Source: Saccharopolyspora elongata
Lineage (GTDB): Bacteria; Actinomycetota; Actinomycetes; Mycobacteriales; Pseudonocardiaceae
DNA length: 64,000 bases
Assembly: GCF_004348985.1 (NCBI RefSeq)
Contig: NZ_SMKW01000039.1
Coordinates: forward strand, 1-64,000
Direction of reading: 5' to 3'
Each line of letters opens with the position of its first letter. Position 1 is the stretch's first letter. A program made the position numbers and the translations under genes. A model generated the notes under the pieces. It had not been told where the DNA came from and did no database searches. It was given only the letters and a program-made list of their open reading frames with translations. Positions 25,053 to 35,180 of this stretch are shown in pieces.

Positions 25053-27914
25053 TCAGCGCTCGGAGAGCACCGGGGCCAGGAAGCGGCCGGTGTGGCTCTC
25101 GTCGATCTCCGCGAGCTCCTCCGGGGTGCCCTCGGCCACCAGGATGCCGCCGCCGGAGCCGCCCTCCGGGCCCATGTCCAGCACCCAGTCCGCCGTCTTG
25201 ATGACGTCCAGGTTGTGCTCGATCACGATCACCGTGTTGCCCTTGTCCACCAGGCCGTTGATCACGCCGAGCAGCTTGCGGATGTCCTCGAAGTGCAGGC
25301 CTGTCGTCGGCTCGTCGAGGATGTAGACCGTCTTGCCGGTGGACCGCTTCTGCAGCTCGCTGGCCAGCTTGACGCGCTGCGCCTCACCACCGGAGAGCGT
25401 CGGCGCCGGCTGCCCCAGCCGCACGTAGCCCAGGCCCACGTCCACCAGCGTCTTCAGGTGCCGGTGGATGGCGTTGATCGGCTCGAAGAACGACGCGGCC
25501 TCCTCGATCGGCATGTCGAGGACCTCGGCGATCGTCTTGCCCTTGTAGTGCACCTCCAGGGTCTCCCGGTTGTACCGGGCGCCCTTGCACACCTCGCACG
25601 GCACGTACACGTCCGGCAGGAAGTTCATCTCGATCTTCAGCGTGCCGTCACCGGCGCACGACTCGCACCGGCCGCCCTTGACGTTGAACGAGAACCGGCC
25701 CGGCTGGTAGCCGCGCACCTTCGCCTCAGTCGTCGCCGCGAACAGCTTGCGGATGTGGTCGAACACGCCGGTGTAGGTGGCCGGGTTCGACCGCGGGGTG
25801 CGGCCGATCGGCGACTGGTCGACCTGCACCAGCTTGTCGACGTGCTCCAGGCCCTTGATCCGCGTGTGCCTGCCGGGCACCTGCCGGGCACCGTTGAGCT
25901 TGTTCGCCAGCACCGACGCGAGGATGTCGTTGACCAGCGTCGACTTGCCCGACCCGGAGACGCCGGTGACCGACACCAGGCAGCCCAGCGGGAACGACAC
26001 GTCGATCTTGCGCAGGTTGTGCTCGCGCGCCCCGACCACGGTCAGCTGCCGCTTGCGGTCGCGCGGGCGCCGCACCTCGGGCACCGGGATCTGCTTGCGC
26101 CCCGCCAGGTACGCGCCGGTGAGCGACTGCTTGTTCTCCAGCAGCTTCTTGTACGGTCCGCTGTGGACGACCTGGCCGCCGTGCTCGCCCGCGCCGGGCC
26201 CGATGTCGACCACCCAGTCCGCGCTGCGCACGGTGTCCTCGTCGTGCTCGACGACGATCAGCGTGTTGCCCAGGTCCCGCAGCCGGCTGAGGGTCTCCAG
26301 CAGCCGGTGGTTGTCCCGCTGGTGCAGCCCGATCGACGGCTCGTCCAGCACGTAGAGCACGCCGACCAGGCCGGAGCCGATCTGGGTCGCCAGCCGGATG
26401 CGCTGCGCCTCGCCACCGGAGAGCGTCCCGGCAGCGCGGTCCAGCGACAGGTAGTCCAGGCCGACGTCGAGCAGGAAGCCCAGCCGCGCCTGCACCTCCT
26501 TGAGCACCCGCCCGGCGATCATCTGCTCGCGCGTGCCCAGCACCAGCCCATCCAGGAACGTCGCGCACTCGCGCACGCTCAGTGCGCTGACCTCGGCGAT
26601 GGACAGCTCGCCGCGCTCGTCGTTCTCCATCGTGACGGCCAGGATCTCCGGCTTGAGCCGGGTGCCGTCGCAGGCCGGGCACGGCACGTCCCGCATGTAG
26701 CCCTCGTACTTCTCGCGGGCGTAGTCGGACTCGGTCTGCTCCAGGCGCCGCTCCAGGAACGGGATGACGCCCTCGTAGTTGGCGTAGTAGGAGCGGGTCC
26801 GGCCGTAGCGGTTCTTGTACCGGACGTGCACCTGGTCGTTGGTGCCGTGCAGCACCGCCTTCTTGACCTTGGTTGACAGCTGCCGCCACGGCGCGTCCAT
26901 CCGGAAGCCGATGGCCTCCGACAGCGAGGTCAGCAGCCGGGTGAAGTACTCCGCGGTGTGCCCGCCCGCCCACGGCGCGATGGCGCCGTCGGCCAGCGAC
27001 AACTCCTCGTCCGGCACGACGAGCTCCGGGTCGACCTCCTTGCGGATGCCCAGGCCCGCGCACTCCGGACACGCCCCGTAGGGCGAGTTGAAGGAGAACG
27101 ACCGCGGTTCGAGCTCGTCCACGCCCAGCGGGTGGCCGTTGGGGCAGGCCAGGTTCTCGGAGAACTTCCGCTCCCGGTTCGGGTCGTCCTCGTCGAGGTC
27201 GATGAACTCGATCAGCACCAGCCCGTCGGCCAGCCGCAGCGCGGTCTCCACCGAGTCGGTCAGCCGCTGCTTCGCGCCGGTCTTCACGGTGAGCCGGTCG
27301 ATGACCACCGCGATGTCGTGCTTCTCCTGCTTCTTCAGCTTCGGCGGGGCGTCCAGCTGGTGCACCACGCCGTCGATGCGGGCGCGCGCGTAGCCCTGCG
27401 ACTGCAGCTGCTCGAACAGGTCGACGTACTCGCCCTTGCGGCCGCGCACCACCGGGGCCAGCACCTGGAACTTGGCCCGGTCGGGCATCTCCAGCACCTG
27501 GTCCACGATCTGCTGCGGGGTCTGCTTGCTGATCGCTTCGCCGCAGGTCGGGCAGTGCGGCTTGCCTGCTCGGGCGTACAGCAGCCGCAGGTAGTCGTAG
27601 ACCTCGGTGATGGTGCCCACCGTCGACCGCGGGTTGCGGCTGGTGGACTTCTGGTCGATCGACACCGCCGGGGACAGTCCCTCGATGAAGTCCACATCGG
27701 GCTTGTCCATCTGACCGAGGAACTGGCGGGCGTAGGCGGACAGCGACTCGACGTAGCGGCGCTGCCCCTCCGCGAAGATGGTGTCGAAGGCCAGGCTCGA
27801 CTTCCCGGAGCCGGACAGCCCGGTGAACACGATCAGGCTGTCTCGGGGCAGGTCCAGGTCGATCCCGCGCAGGTTGTGCTCACGGGCGCCGCGAACGACA
27901 AGGCGGTCAGCCAC
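25053..27914 (-). CDS. uvrA: Excinuclease ABC subunit A
   Basis: 953 residues, normal full length. UvrA damage-recognition ATPase of nucleotide excision repair. The N-terminal [19 protein letters not shown] leads into Walker [10 protein letters not shown], with [20 protein letters not shown] in the first half. Both signature segments ([17 protein letters not shown] and [17 protein letters not shown]), the second Walker [10 protein letters not shown] and the zinc finger [17 protein letters not shown] are present. The GTG start has GAAGGG upstream. No unambiguous LexA box is visible in the 308-bp spacer. It is monocistronic here. Confidence 0.98.
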   Translation of the reverse strand: MADRLVVRGAREHNLRGIDLDLPRDSLIVFTGLSGSGKSSLAFDTIFAEGQRRYVESLSAYARQFLGQMDKPDVDFIEGLSPAVSIDQKSTSRNPRSTVGTITEVYDYLRLLYARAGKPHCPTCGEAISKQTPQQIVDQVLEMPDRAKFQVLAPVVRGRKGEYVDLFEQLQSQGYARARIDGVVHQLDAPPKLKKQEKHDIAVVIDRLTVKTGAKQRLTDSVETALRLADGLVLIEFIDLDEDDPNRERKFSENLACPNGHPLGVDELEPRSFSFNSPYGACPECAGLGIRKEVDPELVVPDEELSLADGAIAPWAGGHTAEYFTRLLTSLSEAIGFRMDAPWRQLSTKVKKAVLHGTNDQVHVRYKNRYGRTRSYYANYEGVIPFLERRLEQTESDYAREKYEGYMRDVPCPACDGTRLKPEILAVTMENDERGELSIAEVSALSVRECATFLDGLVLGTREQMIAGRVLKEVQARLGFLLDVGLDYLSLDRAAGTLSGGEAQRIRLATQIGSGLVGVLYVLDEPSIGLHQRDNHRLLETLSRLRDLGNTLIVVEHDEDTVRSADWVVDIGPGAGEHGGQVVHSGPYKKLLENKQSLTGAYLAGRKQIPVPEVRRPRDRKRQLTVVGAREHNLRKIDVSFPLGCLVSVTGVSGSGKSTLVNDILASVLANKLNGARQVPGRHTRIKGLEHVDKLVQVDQSPIGRTPRSNPATYTGVFDHIRKLFAATTEAKVRGYQPGRFSFNVKGGRCESCAGDGTLKIEMNFLPDVYVPCEVCKGARYNRETLEVHYKGKTIAEVLDMPIEEAASFFEPINAIHRHLKTLVDVGLGYVRLGQPAPTLSGGEAQRVKLASELQKRSTGKTVYILDEPTTGLHFEDIRKLLGVINGLVDKGNTVIVIEHNLDVIKTADWVLDMGPEGGSGGGILVAEGTPEELAEIDESHTGRFLAPVLSER

Positions 27915-28222
27915 GGTGATCCCTTCGAAAAGTTCTGGTGTTGACGTGGACGCGCGCCGGCTGCAGGCAGTGCATCGGCAGGTACGCGGCGTCGCCCGCC
28001 CATGCTATTCGGGGCCTCTGACAGTCCCGGATCGCGTGCGGCGCGCAGCCTGCGCAACAACCACCCCGCACCCGAACGAGTGACACACGGGGAGGTCGAC
28101 CGCGACTCCTCCGACGATACGCAAATTCCCCCGGAATGGGCACTGTCGCGCCTGTGGCCTGCGCAATTAAGCTCGATGTTCACCGGTCGCGAAATTCCCT
28201 CCTGCACGCAGAGGTTGACCTC
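27915..28222. other. 308-bp divergent intergenic region
   Basis: It lies between the starts of uvrA and the mycothiol-type isomerase and must hold both promoters. I see no convincing hexamer pairs, no SOS box matching TCGAAC-N4-GTTCGA and no small gene with good codon bias. Confidence 0.6.
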
Positions 28223-29002
28223 ATGGCTGATATCGCCCTCGGGACCGGTGGCCGCAGCGCTGCGCAGCCGGCGGCCGCCGCACAACTCGCCCACCAGGTC
28301 ACGACCCAGCTGACCGCCATCGACGAAGCGAGCAACCGGCTGCTGGACACGGTCGCCGGCCTCGACGAGCTGGCCGTGCGCCAGCCCAGCCTGCTGCCCG
28401 GGTGGAGCAGGGCGCACGTGATCACGCACCTGGCCCGCAACGCCGACGGGTTCGTCAACCTGCTGATCTGGGCGCGGACCGGGATCGAGCACGCGATGTA
28501 CGCCAGCGGCGACGACCGGGACCAGGCCATCGCCGAAGGCGCGGTGCGCAGCCACCGGCTGCTGCTGGAGGACCTGGCGGCGTCCTGCGACCGCTTCGCG
28601 CACGCCGCCCGCGCGCTGCCGGAGGCGGCGTGGACCGCGGAGATCGCCGACGCGGTGGGCGACCCGATGCCCGCGCACCACATGCTGCGGCTGCGCCTGC
28701 TGGAGATCTGGGTGCACCTGGTCGACCTCGATCACGACGTGGACTTCGACGACATCCCGCGGCCGGCCGCGGAGCAGCTGCTGGAGGACGTGGTCCAGCA
28801 GTACGGCGGGCGGCCGGACGTGCCCGCGCTGTCGGTGGAGGTCGACTTCGGCGACCACCGGCGGACCTGGGACCTGCGCGGCACCACCGCCGCGCCGAGC
28901 CGGGTGCGCGGCGAGCCGGGCCCGATGCTCGGCTGGCTGCTGGGCCGGACCGGCTCGGAGCTGCTGGACGGCGACCCCCCGAACCTCCCGGACTGGCTCT
29001 GA
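28223..29002 (+). CDS. Maleylpyruvate isomerase-family, mycothiol-dependent enzyme
   Basis: 259 residues from MADIALGTGG (GAGG eight bases upstream). The N-terminal DinB-like helical bundle is clear: LLPGWSRAHVITHLARNADGF, with the metal-ligand His positions, then the MDMPI-type RLRLLEIWVHLVDLDHDVDF. The C-terminal alpha/beta domain has WDLRGTTAAPSRVRGEPGPMLGWLLGRTG. Members use mycothiol for isomerisation or S-transfer; the exact reaction is unknown. It is followed by a palindromic repeat and a pseudogene. Confidence 0.88.
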   Translation: MADIALGTGGRSAAQPAAAAQLAHQVTTQLTAIDEASNRLLDTVAGLDELAVRQPSLLPGWSRAHVITHLARNADGFVNLLIWARTGIEHAMYASGDDRDQAIAEGAVRSHRLLLEDLAASCDRFAHAARALPEAAWTAEIADAVGDPMPAHHMLRLRLLEIWVHLVDLDHDVDFDDIPRPAAEQLLEDVVQQYGGRPDVPALSVEVDFGDHRRTWDLRGTTAAPSRVRGEPGPMLGWLLGRTGSELLDGDPPNLPDWL

Positions 29003-29030
29003 ACCCGCCCGTTTCCGCAGCTCACCACCC

Positions 29031-29069
29031 GTGCGCACTTTGTGTCGCCATAGCAGCACAACGTGCACA
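29031..29069. repeat. Dispersed palindromic repeat, copy 1 (imperfect)
   Basis: GTGCGCACTTTGTGTCGC, then CATAGCAG and CACAACGTGCAC. It matches copy 3 at 49236 almost exactly in the left arm and centre. It sits 29 bp past the isomerase stop and right at the truncated end of an antiporter fragment. Confidence 0.75.
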
Positions 29070-29084
29070 TGGCTCTTGACCAGG

Positions 29085-29450
29085 CAAAACGCCCATCCTG
29101 GTCGAGCTCAAGCTCGGCGACGTGCGCGGCAAGCCGACGCGGCTGGCGACGCCGAACGCACCCGCGCTGCTGCCGGTCTTCCTGGCGCTGTTCTTCGTGA
29201 TCCGCGGGCTGCCGATCCTCGCCCTGCACCGCCGCGACCTGCCGAAGCGTCCGAAGTGGACGCTCGCGCTGCTCGGGTCCGCGGCGCTGCCGATGGTCGT
29301 GGTGATCACCACGATCGGCAGGAGGTCGGTGCGATGCCGCCGAGCACCGCCTCCGCCCTGGTCGGCGCGGCGATGATCAGCGTCCTCGTCTTCCCGATGC
29401 TGGGACTGCGCGTCAGCCGGTCGGCAGCCCTGGCGAAGTCGGACGCCTGA
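29085..29450 (+). pseudogene. 3' remnant of a cation:proton antiporter gene
   Basis: Translation from about 29092 gives PILVELKLGDVRGKPTRLAT, PALLPVFLALFFVIRGLPIL and LLGSAALPMVVVITTIG. After a frame change near 29320 the neighbouring frame continues EVGAMPPSTASALVGAAMI and VLVFPMLGLRV, the usual C-terminus of KefB/NhaP-like antiporters. Only the last 110-120 residues remain and the frame is broken, so the gene is dead. The 5' break coincides with repeat copy 1. Confidence 0.7.
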
Positions 29451-29534
29451 GCACTCGGTCGAGCTGCACGAATGCCCCGAAAGCGCGACTCTGTCGGTGG
29501 ACACGTCATCGAGCAACTTGAGGGGGCGTGCACG

Positions 29535-30026
29535 ATGTCCAGTCCGCAGACCGGGCCCGAGTCCCAGGCGAAGGCCGAGGGGACGATGCCCGAGCAGGCA
29601 GCTGCGCCCGAGCAGCAGAAGCAGTGGGCGATGGCGCCCGCGCAGCCCACCGGCGCGATGTCCGGGTGGCTGGCGTTCGCCGGGTCGCTGATCGCGATGA
29701 TCGGCATTTTCAACATCATCGGCGGGATCACCGCGCTGTTCCGGCCCACCTACTACCTCGTCGGAACCGCTCAGCTGCTGGTCTTCGACTTCGCCGCCTG
29801 GGGCTGGTTCTGGCTGGCGCTGGGCGTCGTGCAGGTCGTGGCCGGCGTCGGCTGCATGTACGGGCAGATGTGGGCGCGGATGACGGGCATCGGCCTGGCC
29901 GCGCTGAGCGCGATCGCGCACCTGGCGTTCCTCGCGGCGTTCCCGCTGTGGTCGCTGGTGGTCATCGCGATGTCCGTGCTGGTGATCTACGGCCTGATGG
30001 TGCCTCCGCGGGGGGCGGTCGCCTGA
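29535..30026 (+). CDS. DUF7144-type small membrane protein
   Basis: 163 residues from MSSPQTGPE (GAGGGGGCG upstream). The cytoplasmic N-terminus of about 40 residues is rich in Gln, Pro and Ala; then come four membrane segments beginning WLAFAGSLIAMIGIFNIIGGI, with FRPTYYLVGTAQLLVFDFAAWGW in the first loop and MYGQMWARMTGIGLAALSA between segments 3 and 4. This arrangement is typical of a common actinobacterial membrane family without known function. Monocistronic. Confidence 0.8.
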   Translation: MSSPQTGPESQAKAEGTMPEQAAAPEQQKQWAMAPAQPTGAMSGWLAFAGSLIAMIGIFNIIGGITALFRPTYYLVGTAQLLVFDFAAWGWFWLALGVVQVVAGVGCMYGQMWARMTGIGLAALSAIAHLAFLAAFPLWSLVVIAMSVLVIYGLMVPPRGAVA

Positions 30027-30075
30027 CCGGCGATCATCCGCCGAAGCCGCGAGCGCGGGGCGTTAGGCTCGGGCC

Positions 30076-30753
30076 GTGGAGCTTCAAGGACAGTACGACG
30101 GACACGTCGAACCAGGTGGTGCCCCGGCGCGCCGTGAGCTGGACGCGCTGACCATCACCAAGATCTCGGTCGGCCCGATGGACAACAACGCGTACCTGCT
30201 GGTGTGCCGCAGCACCGGCGACGCGCTGCTGGTCGACGCCGCCAACGACTCGGAGCGGCTGGCCGACCTGCTCGGCCACGACGCCCAGCGCCCGCGGCTG
30301 CGCACCATCGTGACCACCCACCAGCACGCCGACCACTGGCAGGCGCTGGGCGCCGTCGCCGGCCAGACCGGGTGCTTCACGCTGGCGCACCCGGCGGACG
30401 CCGATGCGCTGCCGGTGCCGCCGGACCGCCTGGTCGAGCACGGCGACACCATCGAGGTCGGCGAGTCCCAGCTGTCGGTGATCCACCTGCGCGGCCACAC
30501 GCCGGGATCGATCGCCCTGCTCTACCGCGACCCGAACGGGCACCCGCACCTGTTCACGGGCGACTCCCTGTTCCCCGGCGGCGTGGGCAAGACCAGCTCC
30601 CCGGAGAACTTCCGGTCGCTGATCGACGACGTGGAGAACCGGATCTTCGCCGAGCTGCCGGACGACACCTGGTTCTACCCGGGCCACGGCGACGACTCGA
30701 CCCTCGGGGCGGAGCGCCCCAAGCTCGCCGAGTGGCGCGAGCGCGGCTGGTGA
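30076..30753 (+). CDS. MBL-fold metallo-hydrolase, glyoxalase II-like
   Basis: 225 residues. The metal motif is TTHQHADHW, with the later ligands in LRGHTPGS (His), FTGDSLFPGG (Asp) and FYPGHGDDST (His). Together with DNNAYLLVC, these place it among hydroxyacylglutathione hydrolase-like enzymes; in actinomycetes a mycothiol or other thioester would replace glutathione. It overlaps the next gene by 4 bp (GTGA). Confidence 0.92.
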   Translation: MELQGQYDGHVEPGGAPARRELDALTITKISVGPMDNNAYLLVCRSTGDALLVDAANDSERLADLLGHDAQRPRLRTIVTTHQHADHWQALGAVAGQTGCFTLAHPADADALPVPPDRLVEHGDTIEVGESQLSVIHLRGHTPGSIALLYRDPNGHPHLFTGDSLFPGGVGKTSSPENFRSLIDDVENRIFAELPDDTWFYPGHGDDSTLGAERPKLAEWRERGW

Positions 30754-31136
30754 GCGCCGACCTCGCGGCCGAGGTCGAGCGGGTGCACCGGCTGCTCGCG
30801 GAGTGGCTGGGCACGGACTGCGGGCCCGCGGTGCTGGAAGCGCTGCGGTCCGCGCACGCCGACGACTTCACCATGATCACCACCGATGGCAGGCCGATGG
30901 CGGTCGAGGACCTCTTCGGCGCCCTCGCCGGTGCCCGGAACGCGGCGCCGGGCCTGACCATCGAGGTCGACGAGATCACCGCGGCGGCGGACGCGGCGGA
31001 CTTCGCGGTGGTGCACTTCCGCGAAACCCACCACCACGAGGGCACGACGACCCGCCGCAGGACGACGTCGGTCCTGCGGCGAACCGGCGAAGGCCTCCGC
31101 TGGCAGCACCTCCACGAGACGGCGGTAGCGGACTGA
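30750..31136 (+). CDS. SnoaL/DUF4440-like small protein
   Basis: 128 residues, GTG start overlapping the MBL stop. LRSAHADDFTMITTDGRPM, VEDLFGALAG and ADFAVVHFRETHHHE, followed by VLRRTGEGLRWQHLHE, follow the cone-shaped NTF2-like (SnoaL/DUF4440) pattern. Coupled translation suggests a shared role with the MBL enzyme, such as a small accessory or ligand-binding protein; function unknown. Confidence 0.75.
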   Translation: MSADLAAEVERVHRLLAEWLGTDCGPAVLEALRSAHADDFTMITTDGRPMAVEDLFGALAGARNAAPGLTIEVDEITAAADAADFAVVHFRETHHHEGTTTRRRTTSVLRRTGEGLRWQHLHETAVAD

Positions 31137-31236
31137 AGCAGGTGCCGTGGGTCTGCCGGGAGCCGGGAGACCCACGGGCCGCCGGCTCCGCAAAATGCGT
31201 CGCCGCCGGCGGCCGCGCGGTGGTAGCAATGCTCGA

Positions 31237-31848
31237 GTGAGCGTTGAATTCCTGCTGACTTCGTTGGTGATCGTCGCGACGCCGGGTACCGGCATGCTCT
31301 ACACGCTGGCCGCTGGGCTTTCCCGCGGCGCCCGGGCCAGCATCATCGCCGCCGTGGGCTGCACCCTCGGGATCGTCCCGCACATGCTCGCGGCCATCAC
31401 CGGGCTCGCCGCGCTGCTGCACACCAGCGCCGTCGCGTTCCAGGTCATCAAGTACCTGGGCGTGGCTTACCTGCTCTACATGGCGTGGAGCACGTTGCGG
31501 GACAAGGGCGCGCTCACAGTGGAGCAGGACACGGCGCCGCGCTCGGCGGCGAAGGTGATCGTCTCCGGCGTCCTGGTGAACATCCTCAACCCGAAGCTCA
31601 CCATCTTCTTCTTCGCGTTCCTGCCGCAGTTCGTGAGCAGCGCGGAGCCGAACGCGTTCCTCCGCATGGTCGAGCTCAGCGGTGTGTTCATGCTGCTGAC
31701 GTTCGTGGTCTTCGCCGCCTGCGGCGCGTTCGCCGCCGCGATCCGCAACCACGTGATCAGCCGCCCCCGGGTGCTGGCCTGGATGCGCCGCACCTTCGCC
31801 GCGGCGTTCGTCACCCTCGGCGCCAAACTCGCCTTCACCGAGCGGTGA
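31237..31848 (+). CDS. LysE-family translocator
   Basis: 203 residues and six membrane segments. It begins VSVEFLLTSLVIVATPGTGMLYTLAAGLSRG, the family opening, and has the NILNPKLTIFFFAFLPQFV motif in mid-sequence. LysE/RhtB proteins export amino acids or homoserine lactones. The GTG at 31237 fits the family N-terminus; a start at 31147 would add a charged, non-conserved stretch. Convergent with the AI-2E gene. Confidence 0.9.
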   Translation: MSVEFLLTSLVIVATPGTGMLYTLAAGLSRGARASIIAAVGCTLGIVPHMLAAITGLAALLHTSAVAFQVIKYLGVAYLLYMAWSTLRDKGALTVEQDTAPRSAAKVIVSGVLVNILNPKLTIFFFAFLPQFVSSAEPNAFLRMVELSGVFMLLTFVVFAACGAFAAAIRNHVISRPRVLAWMRRTFAAAFVTLGAKLAFTER

Positions 31849-31904
31849 CTCGCGCGGCCGGCTCGTTGCCCGCTGCGGCTGGTGAGAGCTCGACCGGAAC
31901 GTGA

Positions 31905-32978
31905 TCAGCCGACGCCGGTGGTGTGTTCGGCGCGGAACTGGCGGATGAGGACCTTCAAGGCCGCCGCGATGGGGAGCGCGGTCAGCGCGCCGAGGACTCC
32001 CGCGAGGGCCGCGCCGAGCAGGATCGCGACGAACGCGCCGAGCGGGCTCAGCTCCACCGTCTTGGCGAAGATTCGCGGCGCGATCAGGTAGTTCTCCACC
32101 ATCTGGTACAGGCAGAAGAAGATCAGCGTCACCACCGCCAGGGTCAGGCTTTGGCTCAGGGCAACGAGAATCCCCGTCACCGACGCCAGCGTCGCGCCGA
32201 CCTGCGGAACCGCGTCGAACAGCGCGACGACCAGCGCCAGCAGCGCCGGGTAGGGCACTCCGGCGAAGAAGAAGAACAGGTAGGAGACGATCCCGGCGCA
32301 CAGGCAGACCACGGCCTGCCCGGTGACGTAGCCGCCGACGCGGCCCATCGCCTGGCGCAGGGCCTCGGCCCGGCCCTCGTGGGCCGACGCGCCGCGTTCC
32401 ACCGCGGCGTTGATCCGGGGCATCGCCAGCGAGAAGTAGACCGTCAGGGCTCCCGCGGTGCAGGCGGCGAAGATGCCGCCGAAGAACGTCCCGATCACGG
32501 CGAACCCCGCCGCCAGGGTGCTCGTCACGACGCCCGTGACCGCACCCATCGCCTGCTGCAGCTGCTCGTGCACGCTCGGATCGTTCAGCTTCGCCTGCAG
32601 CTCGGGATCGGCGCTGAGCTTCGCCGCGATGCCGCTGATGAGCTCCGGGATCTCCGAAACGAGCTGCCCGACCTGCCCCACGGCGGGCACCAGCGCCAGC
32701 AGCACGAGCGCGCCGATGAGCAGCACGGCTCCCAGGAGCAGCACCAGCAGGGCCAGCCCGCGACGCCAGCCGTGCCGGTGCAGCCAGGCGATGATCGGTT
32801 CCACGCCGAGCGCCAGGAAGAACCCGAGGAAGATCAGGATCAGCATGTTGCGGGCCGAGTACGCCAGCACCGCGACGACCCCGACCAGCAGGTACACGCA
32901 GGCGATCTTCGCGTGGTCGAACAGCGAGAGCCCCGGCCGCTCGCCCGCCGGGACACCGCCAACTTCCGCATCGCTCAT
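31905..32978 (-). CDS. AI-2E-family transporter (PerM/TqsA-like)
   Basis: 357 residues from MSDAEVGGVPAGERPG. Eight or so membrane segments, first ILIFLGFFLALGVEPIIAWLH. The central region has the family loop with AMGRVGGYVTGQAVVCLCAG, then FDAVPQVGATLASVTGILVAL and YQMVENYLIAPRIFAKTVEL-type segments. These transporters move small signals or ions; the substrate is unknown. A longer frame upstream to 33167 is basic and non-conserved and was not used. Confidence 0.9.
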   Translation of the reverse strand: MSDAEVGGVPAGERPGLSLFDHAKIACVYLLVGVVAVLAYSARNMLILIFLGFFLALGVEPIIAWLHRHGWRRGLALLVLLLGAVLLIGALVLLALVPAVGQVGQLVSEIPELISGIAAKLSADPELQAKLNDPSVHEQLQQAMGAVTGVVTSTLAAGFAVIGTFFGGIFAACTAGALTVYFSLAMPRINAAVERGASAHEGRAEALRQAMGRVGGYVTGQAVVCLCAGIVSYLFFFFAGVPYPALLALVVALFDAVPQVGATLASVTGILVALSQSLTLAVVTLIFFCLYQMVENYLIAPRIFAKTVELSPLGAFVAILLGAALAGVLGALTALPIAAALKVLIRQFRAEHTTGVG

Positions 32979-33198
32979 TCCGCACCGCCTCTCCAGCCGA
33001 GCGGCGGGGCGCCGTCCCGCAGTACCGCCACTGTCCGTCCGCCGGGCACGGCGCGCAAAACACGACGGAGCGGGTCTTCGGACTTGCTGCGACCCTGCCG
33101 GAAACCCCGGCGCCTTTTTCACTCTTTTGGGTTTTGTCGGGGCGCTGTGCCACGCGTTCGAGGACACCGAGACGAAGCCTGCGGGCTGAGCGGGGTCG

Positions 33199-34995
33199 TC
33201 AGGGCGTCACGATCGGAAAGTTCGGGTCGGGTTCGCCCAGCAGGTCGGTCAGGCGCTCGAGGGTGCCGCGGTCGCCCCGGTAGTCGATCCCTTCAAGCTG
33301 CCGGCCGGCGACCAGCCCGAGCAGCTGGGCCTTCGTCAGCGTGAGGGCGAGGTCGGCGGGCTCGGCTTCCCGGACGGGTTCCTGGACCAGCACGCCGTTG
33401 GACAGCGTGGTCCGCACGTGCTCGCCGGCGTCCGTGACGTGCCAGTCGATGGCCAGGCCGGTGTCCGCGGCGCGCGGCCCGTCGATGCGGATCGCCGCCG
33501 AGTCCAGGATCTGCCCGACCGTCAGCGCCGCGGCCATCCCGCCGGAGATGGCCGTCGGTGTCGGGACGATCCCGTGGCGGAGTTCGTGGGCTCCGGTGAG
33601 GTAGTAGTTCCGCCACGTCGCGTTCTCCGAGCCGAACCCGAGCCGCTGGTAGGTGTCCGCGAGCAGCTCCTCGGCGGCGGCATTGCCCGGCTCGGCGAAC
33701 ACGGCGTGCTTCAGCAGCTGCGCCGCGAACCGCAGGTCCCCCTCGGACGCGTACTCGCGGGCCTTCTCCACCACGCGGTCCACGCCGCCGATGCAGTCGA
33801 CGTACCGCTTCGCCGACTCCACCGGCGGATGTTCCCAGAGCGAAGCCGGATTGCCGTCGAACCAGCCCATGTAGCGCTGGTACACCGCCTTGACGTTGTG
33901 GCTCACCGAGCCGTAGTAGCCGCGCACGTGCCAGGCGCCCTCCAGCGCCGGCGGGAGCTGGACCAGCTCGGCGATCTCCACGCCCGTGTAGCCGAGGTTG
34001 ATCAGCCGCAGCGTCTGGTCGTGCAGGTAGGCGTACAGGTCGCGTTGCTCGGTCAGGAACTTCCGGACGCGATCGCCGCCCCAGGTCGGCCAGTGGTGGG
34101 AGGCGAACGCGACGTCGGTCTGCCCGGCGTAGCGCGTGATGGTCTCCGTGAGGTAGCGCGACCACATGCGGGTGTCGCGCACCTCGGCACCGCGCAAGGT
34201 GAGGACGTTGTGCATGTTGTGGGTCGCGTTCTCCGCCAGGCACAGCGCGCGGTGCTGCGGGAAGTGGAAGTTCATCTCCGCGGGTGCCTCGGTGCCCGGC
34301 GTGAGCTGGAACTCGATGCGCACCCCGTCGAGCGTTTCCTCCTGACCGGTGCGGGTGATGTCCGTCGTGGGCGGGATCAGCGACACGCGGCCCTTCGACA
34401 CGGCCTGCCCCAGCCCGGTGCCGACCTGTCCGTCCGGGCCGTTCGGCAGCACCATGCCGTACTGGTAGGCGCCGCGCCGGGCCATCGCGGTCCCGGCGTA
34501 GACGTTCTCCGACACGGCGTGCGCCATGAACCCGGCCGGGGCCAGGACCGGCACGTCGCCGGACGTGACGCCTTCGACGCCGCCGAAGTGGTCGACGTGG
34601 GAGTGCGTGTAGATCACCGCCGTGACCGGGCGGTCGCCGCGGTGCCGCCGGTAGAGGGCCAGCGCCGCCGCGGCGGTCTCGACGGACACCAGCGGGTCGA
34701 TCACGATCACGCCGCGCTCGCCCTCGACCAGCGTCATGTTCGACAGGTCGAGGCCGCGGACCTGGTAGATGCCCGGGACGACCTCGTAGAGCCCCTGCCT
34801 GGCGCACAGCTGGGACTGCCGCCACAGGCTGGGATCGACCGTCGCCGGGCAGTCGCCGTCCAGGAAGCCGTAGGCGTCGGCGTCCCACACGACGCGCCCC
34901 TCGTCGTCCTGCACCGCGCCGGGTTTCAGCGCGGCGATGAACCCGCGGTCGGCATCGTCGAAATCTGCGCGATCGGAAAAGGGCAGCTCACTCAC
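33199..34995 (-). CDS. Alkyl/aryl-sulfatase, MBL-fold type III (SdsA1/BDS1-like)
   Basis: 598 residues. GTG start with AGGAG seven bases upstream. An N-terminal segment (WRQSQLCARQGLYEVVPGIYQVRG) leads to the MBL core with IYTHSHVDHFGGVEGV, then later metal residues around LAENATHNMHNV and FASHHWPTWGG. A dimerisation region (GDLRFAAQLLKHAVFAEPGN) and a C-terminal SCP2-like domain complete the standard three-part layout. Such enzymes hydrolyse primary alkyl sulfates such as SDS. There is no signal peptide, so it is predicted cytosolic, unlike SdsA1. Confidence 0.92.
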   Translation of the reverse strand: MSELPFSDRADFDDADRGFIAALKPGAVQDDEGRVVWDADAYGFLDGDCPATVDPSLWRQSQLCARQGLYEVVPGIYQVRGLDLSNMTLVEGERGVIVIDPLVSVETAAAALALYRRHRGDRPVTAVIYTHSHVDHFGGVEGVTSGDVPVLAPAGFMAHAVSENVYAGTAMARRGAYQYGMVLPNGPDGQVGTGLGQAVSKGRVSLIPPTTDITRTGQEETLDGVRIEFQLTPGTEAPAEMNFHFPQHRALCLAENATHNMHNVLTLRGAEVRDTRMWSRYLTETITRYAGQTDVAFASHHWPTWGGDRVRKFLTEQRDLYAYLHDQTLRLINLGYTGVEIAELVQLPPALEGAWHVRGYYGSVSHNVKAVYQRYMGWFDGNPASLWEHPPVESAKRYVDCIGGVDRVVEKAREYASEGDLRFAAQLLKHAVFAEPGNAAAEELLADTYQRLGFGSENATWRNYYLTGAHELRHGIVPTPTAISGGMAAALTVGQILDSAAIRIDGPRAADTGLAIDWHVTDAGEHVRTTLSNGVLVQEPVREAEPADLALTLTKAQLLGLVAGRQLEGIDYRGDRGTLERLTDLLGEPDPNFPIVTP

Positions 34996-35180
34996 GAGAC
35001 ACTCCTGAACGTCCGCGAACACCTCGCGCGCCTCGATCCTGGAGCCTTCGTGCCGGTGCCGAATCGCGCGCTGCAACAGCGGATCCAGTACAACCGCTCG
35101 CCGGGGTGCCCGCATCGCGAGCGGAGCGTCCGAACGTTTCAGCGATGACCGCGCCGCCCACGACGACAGTCGGTATCCAC

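Noticed and set aside
24216-26876. 886-codon plus-strand frame
   Set aside because: Crosses the DHFR-like gene and the antisense of uvrA; Leu/Val/His-rich shadow.
27915-27935. LexA (SOS) box before uvrA
   Set aside because: CGAAAAGTTC near the start lacks the symmetric TCGAAC-N4-GTTCGA form.
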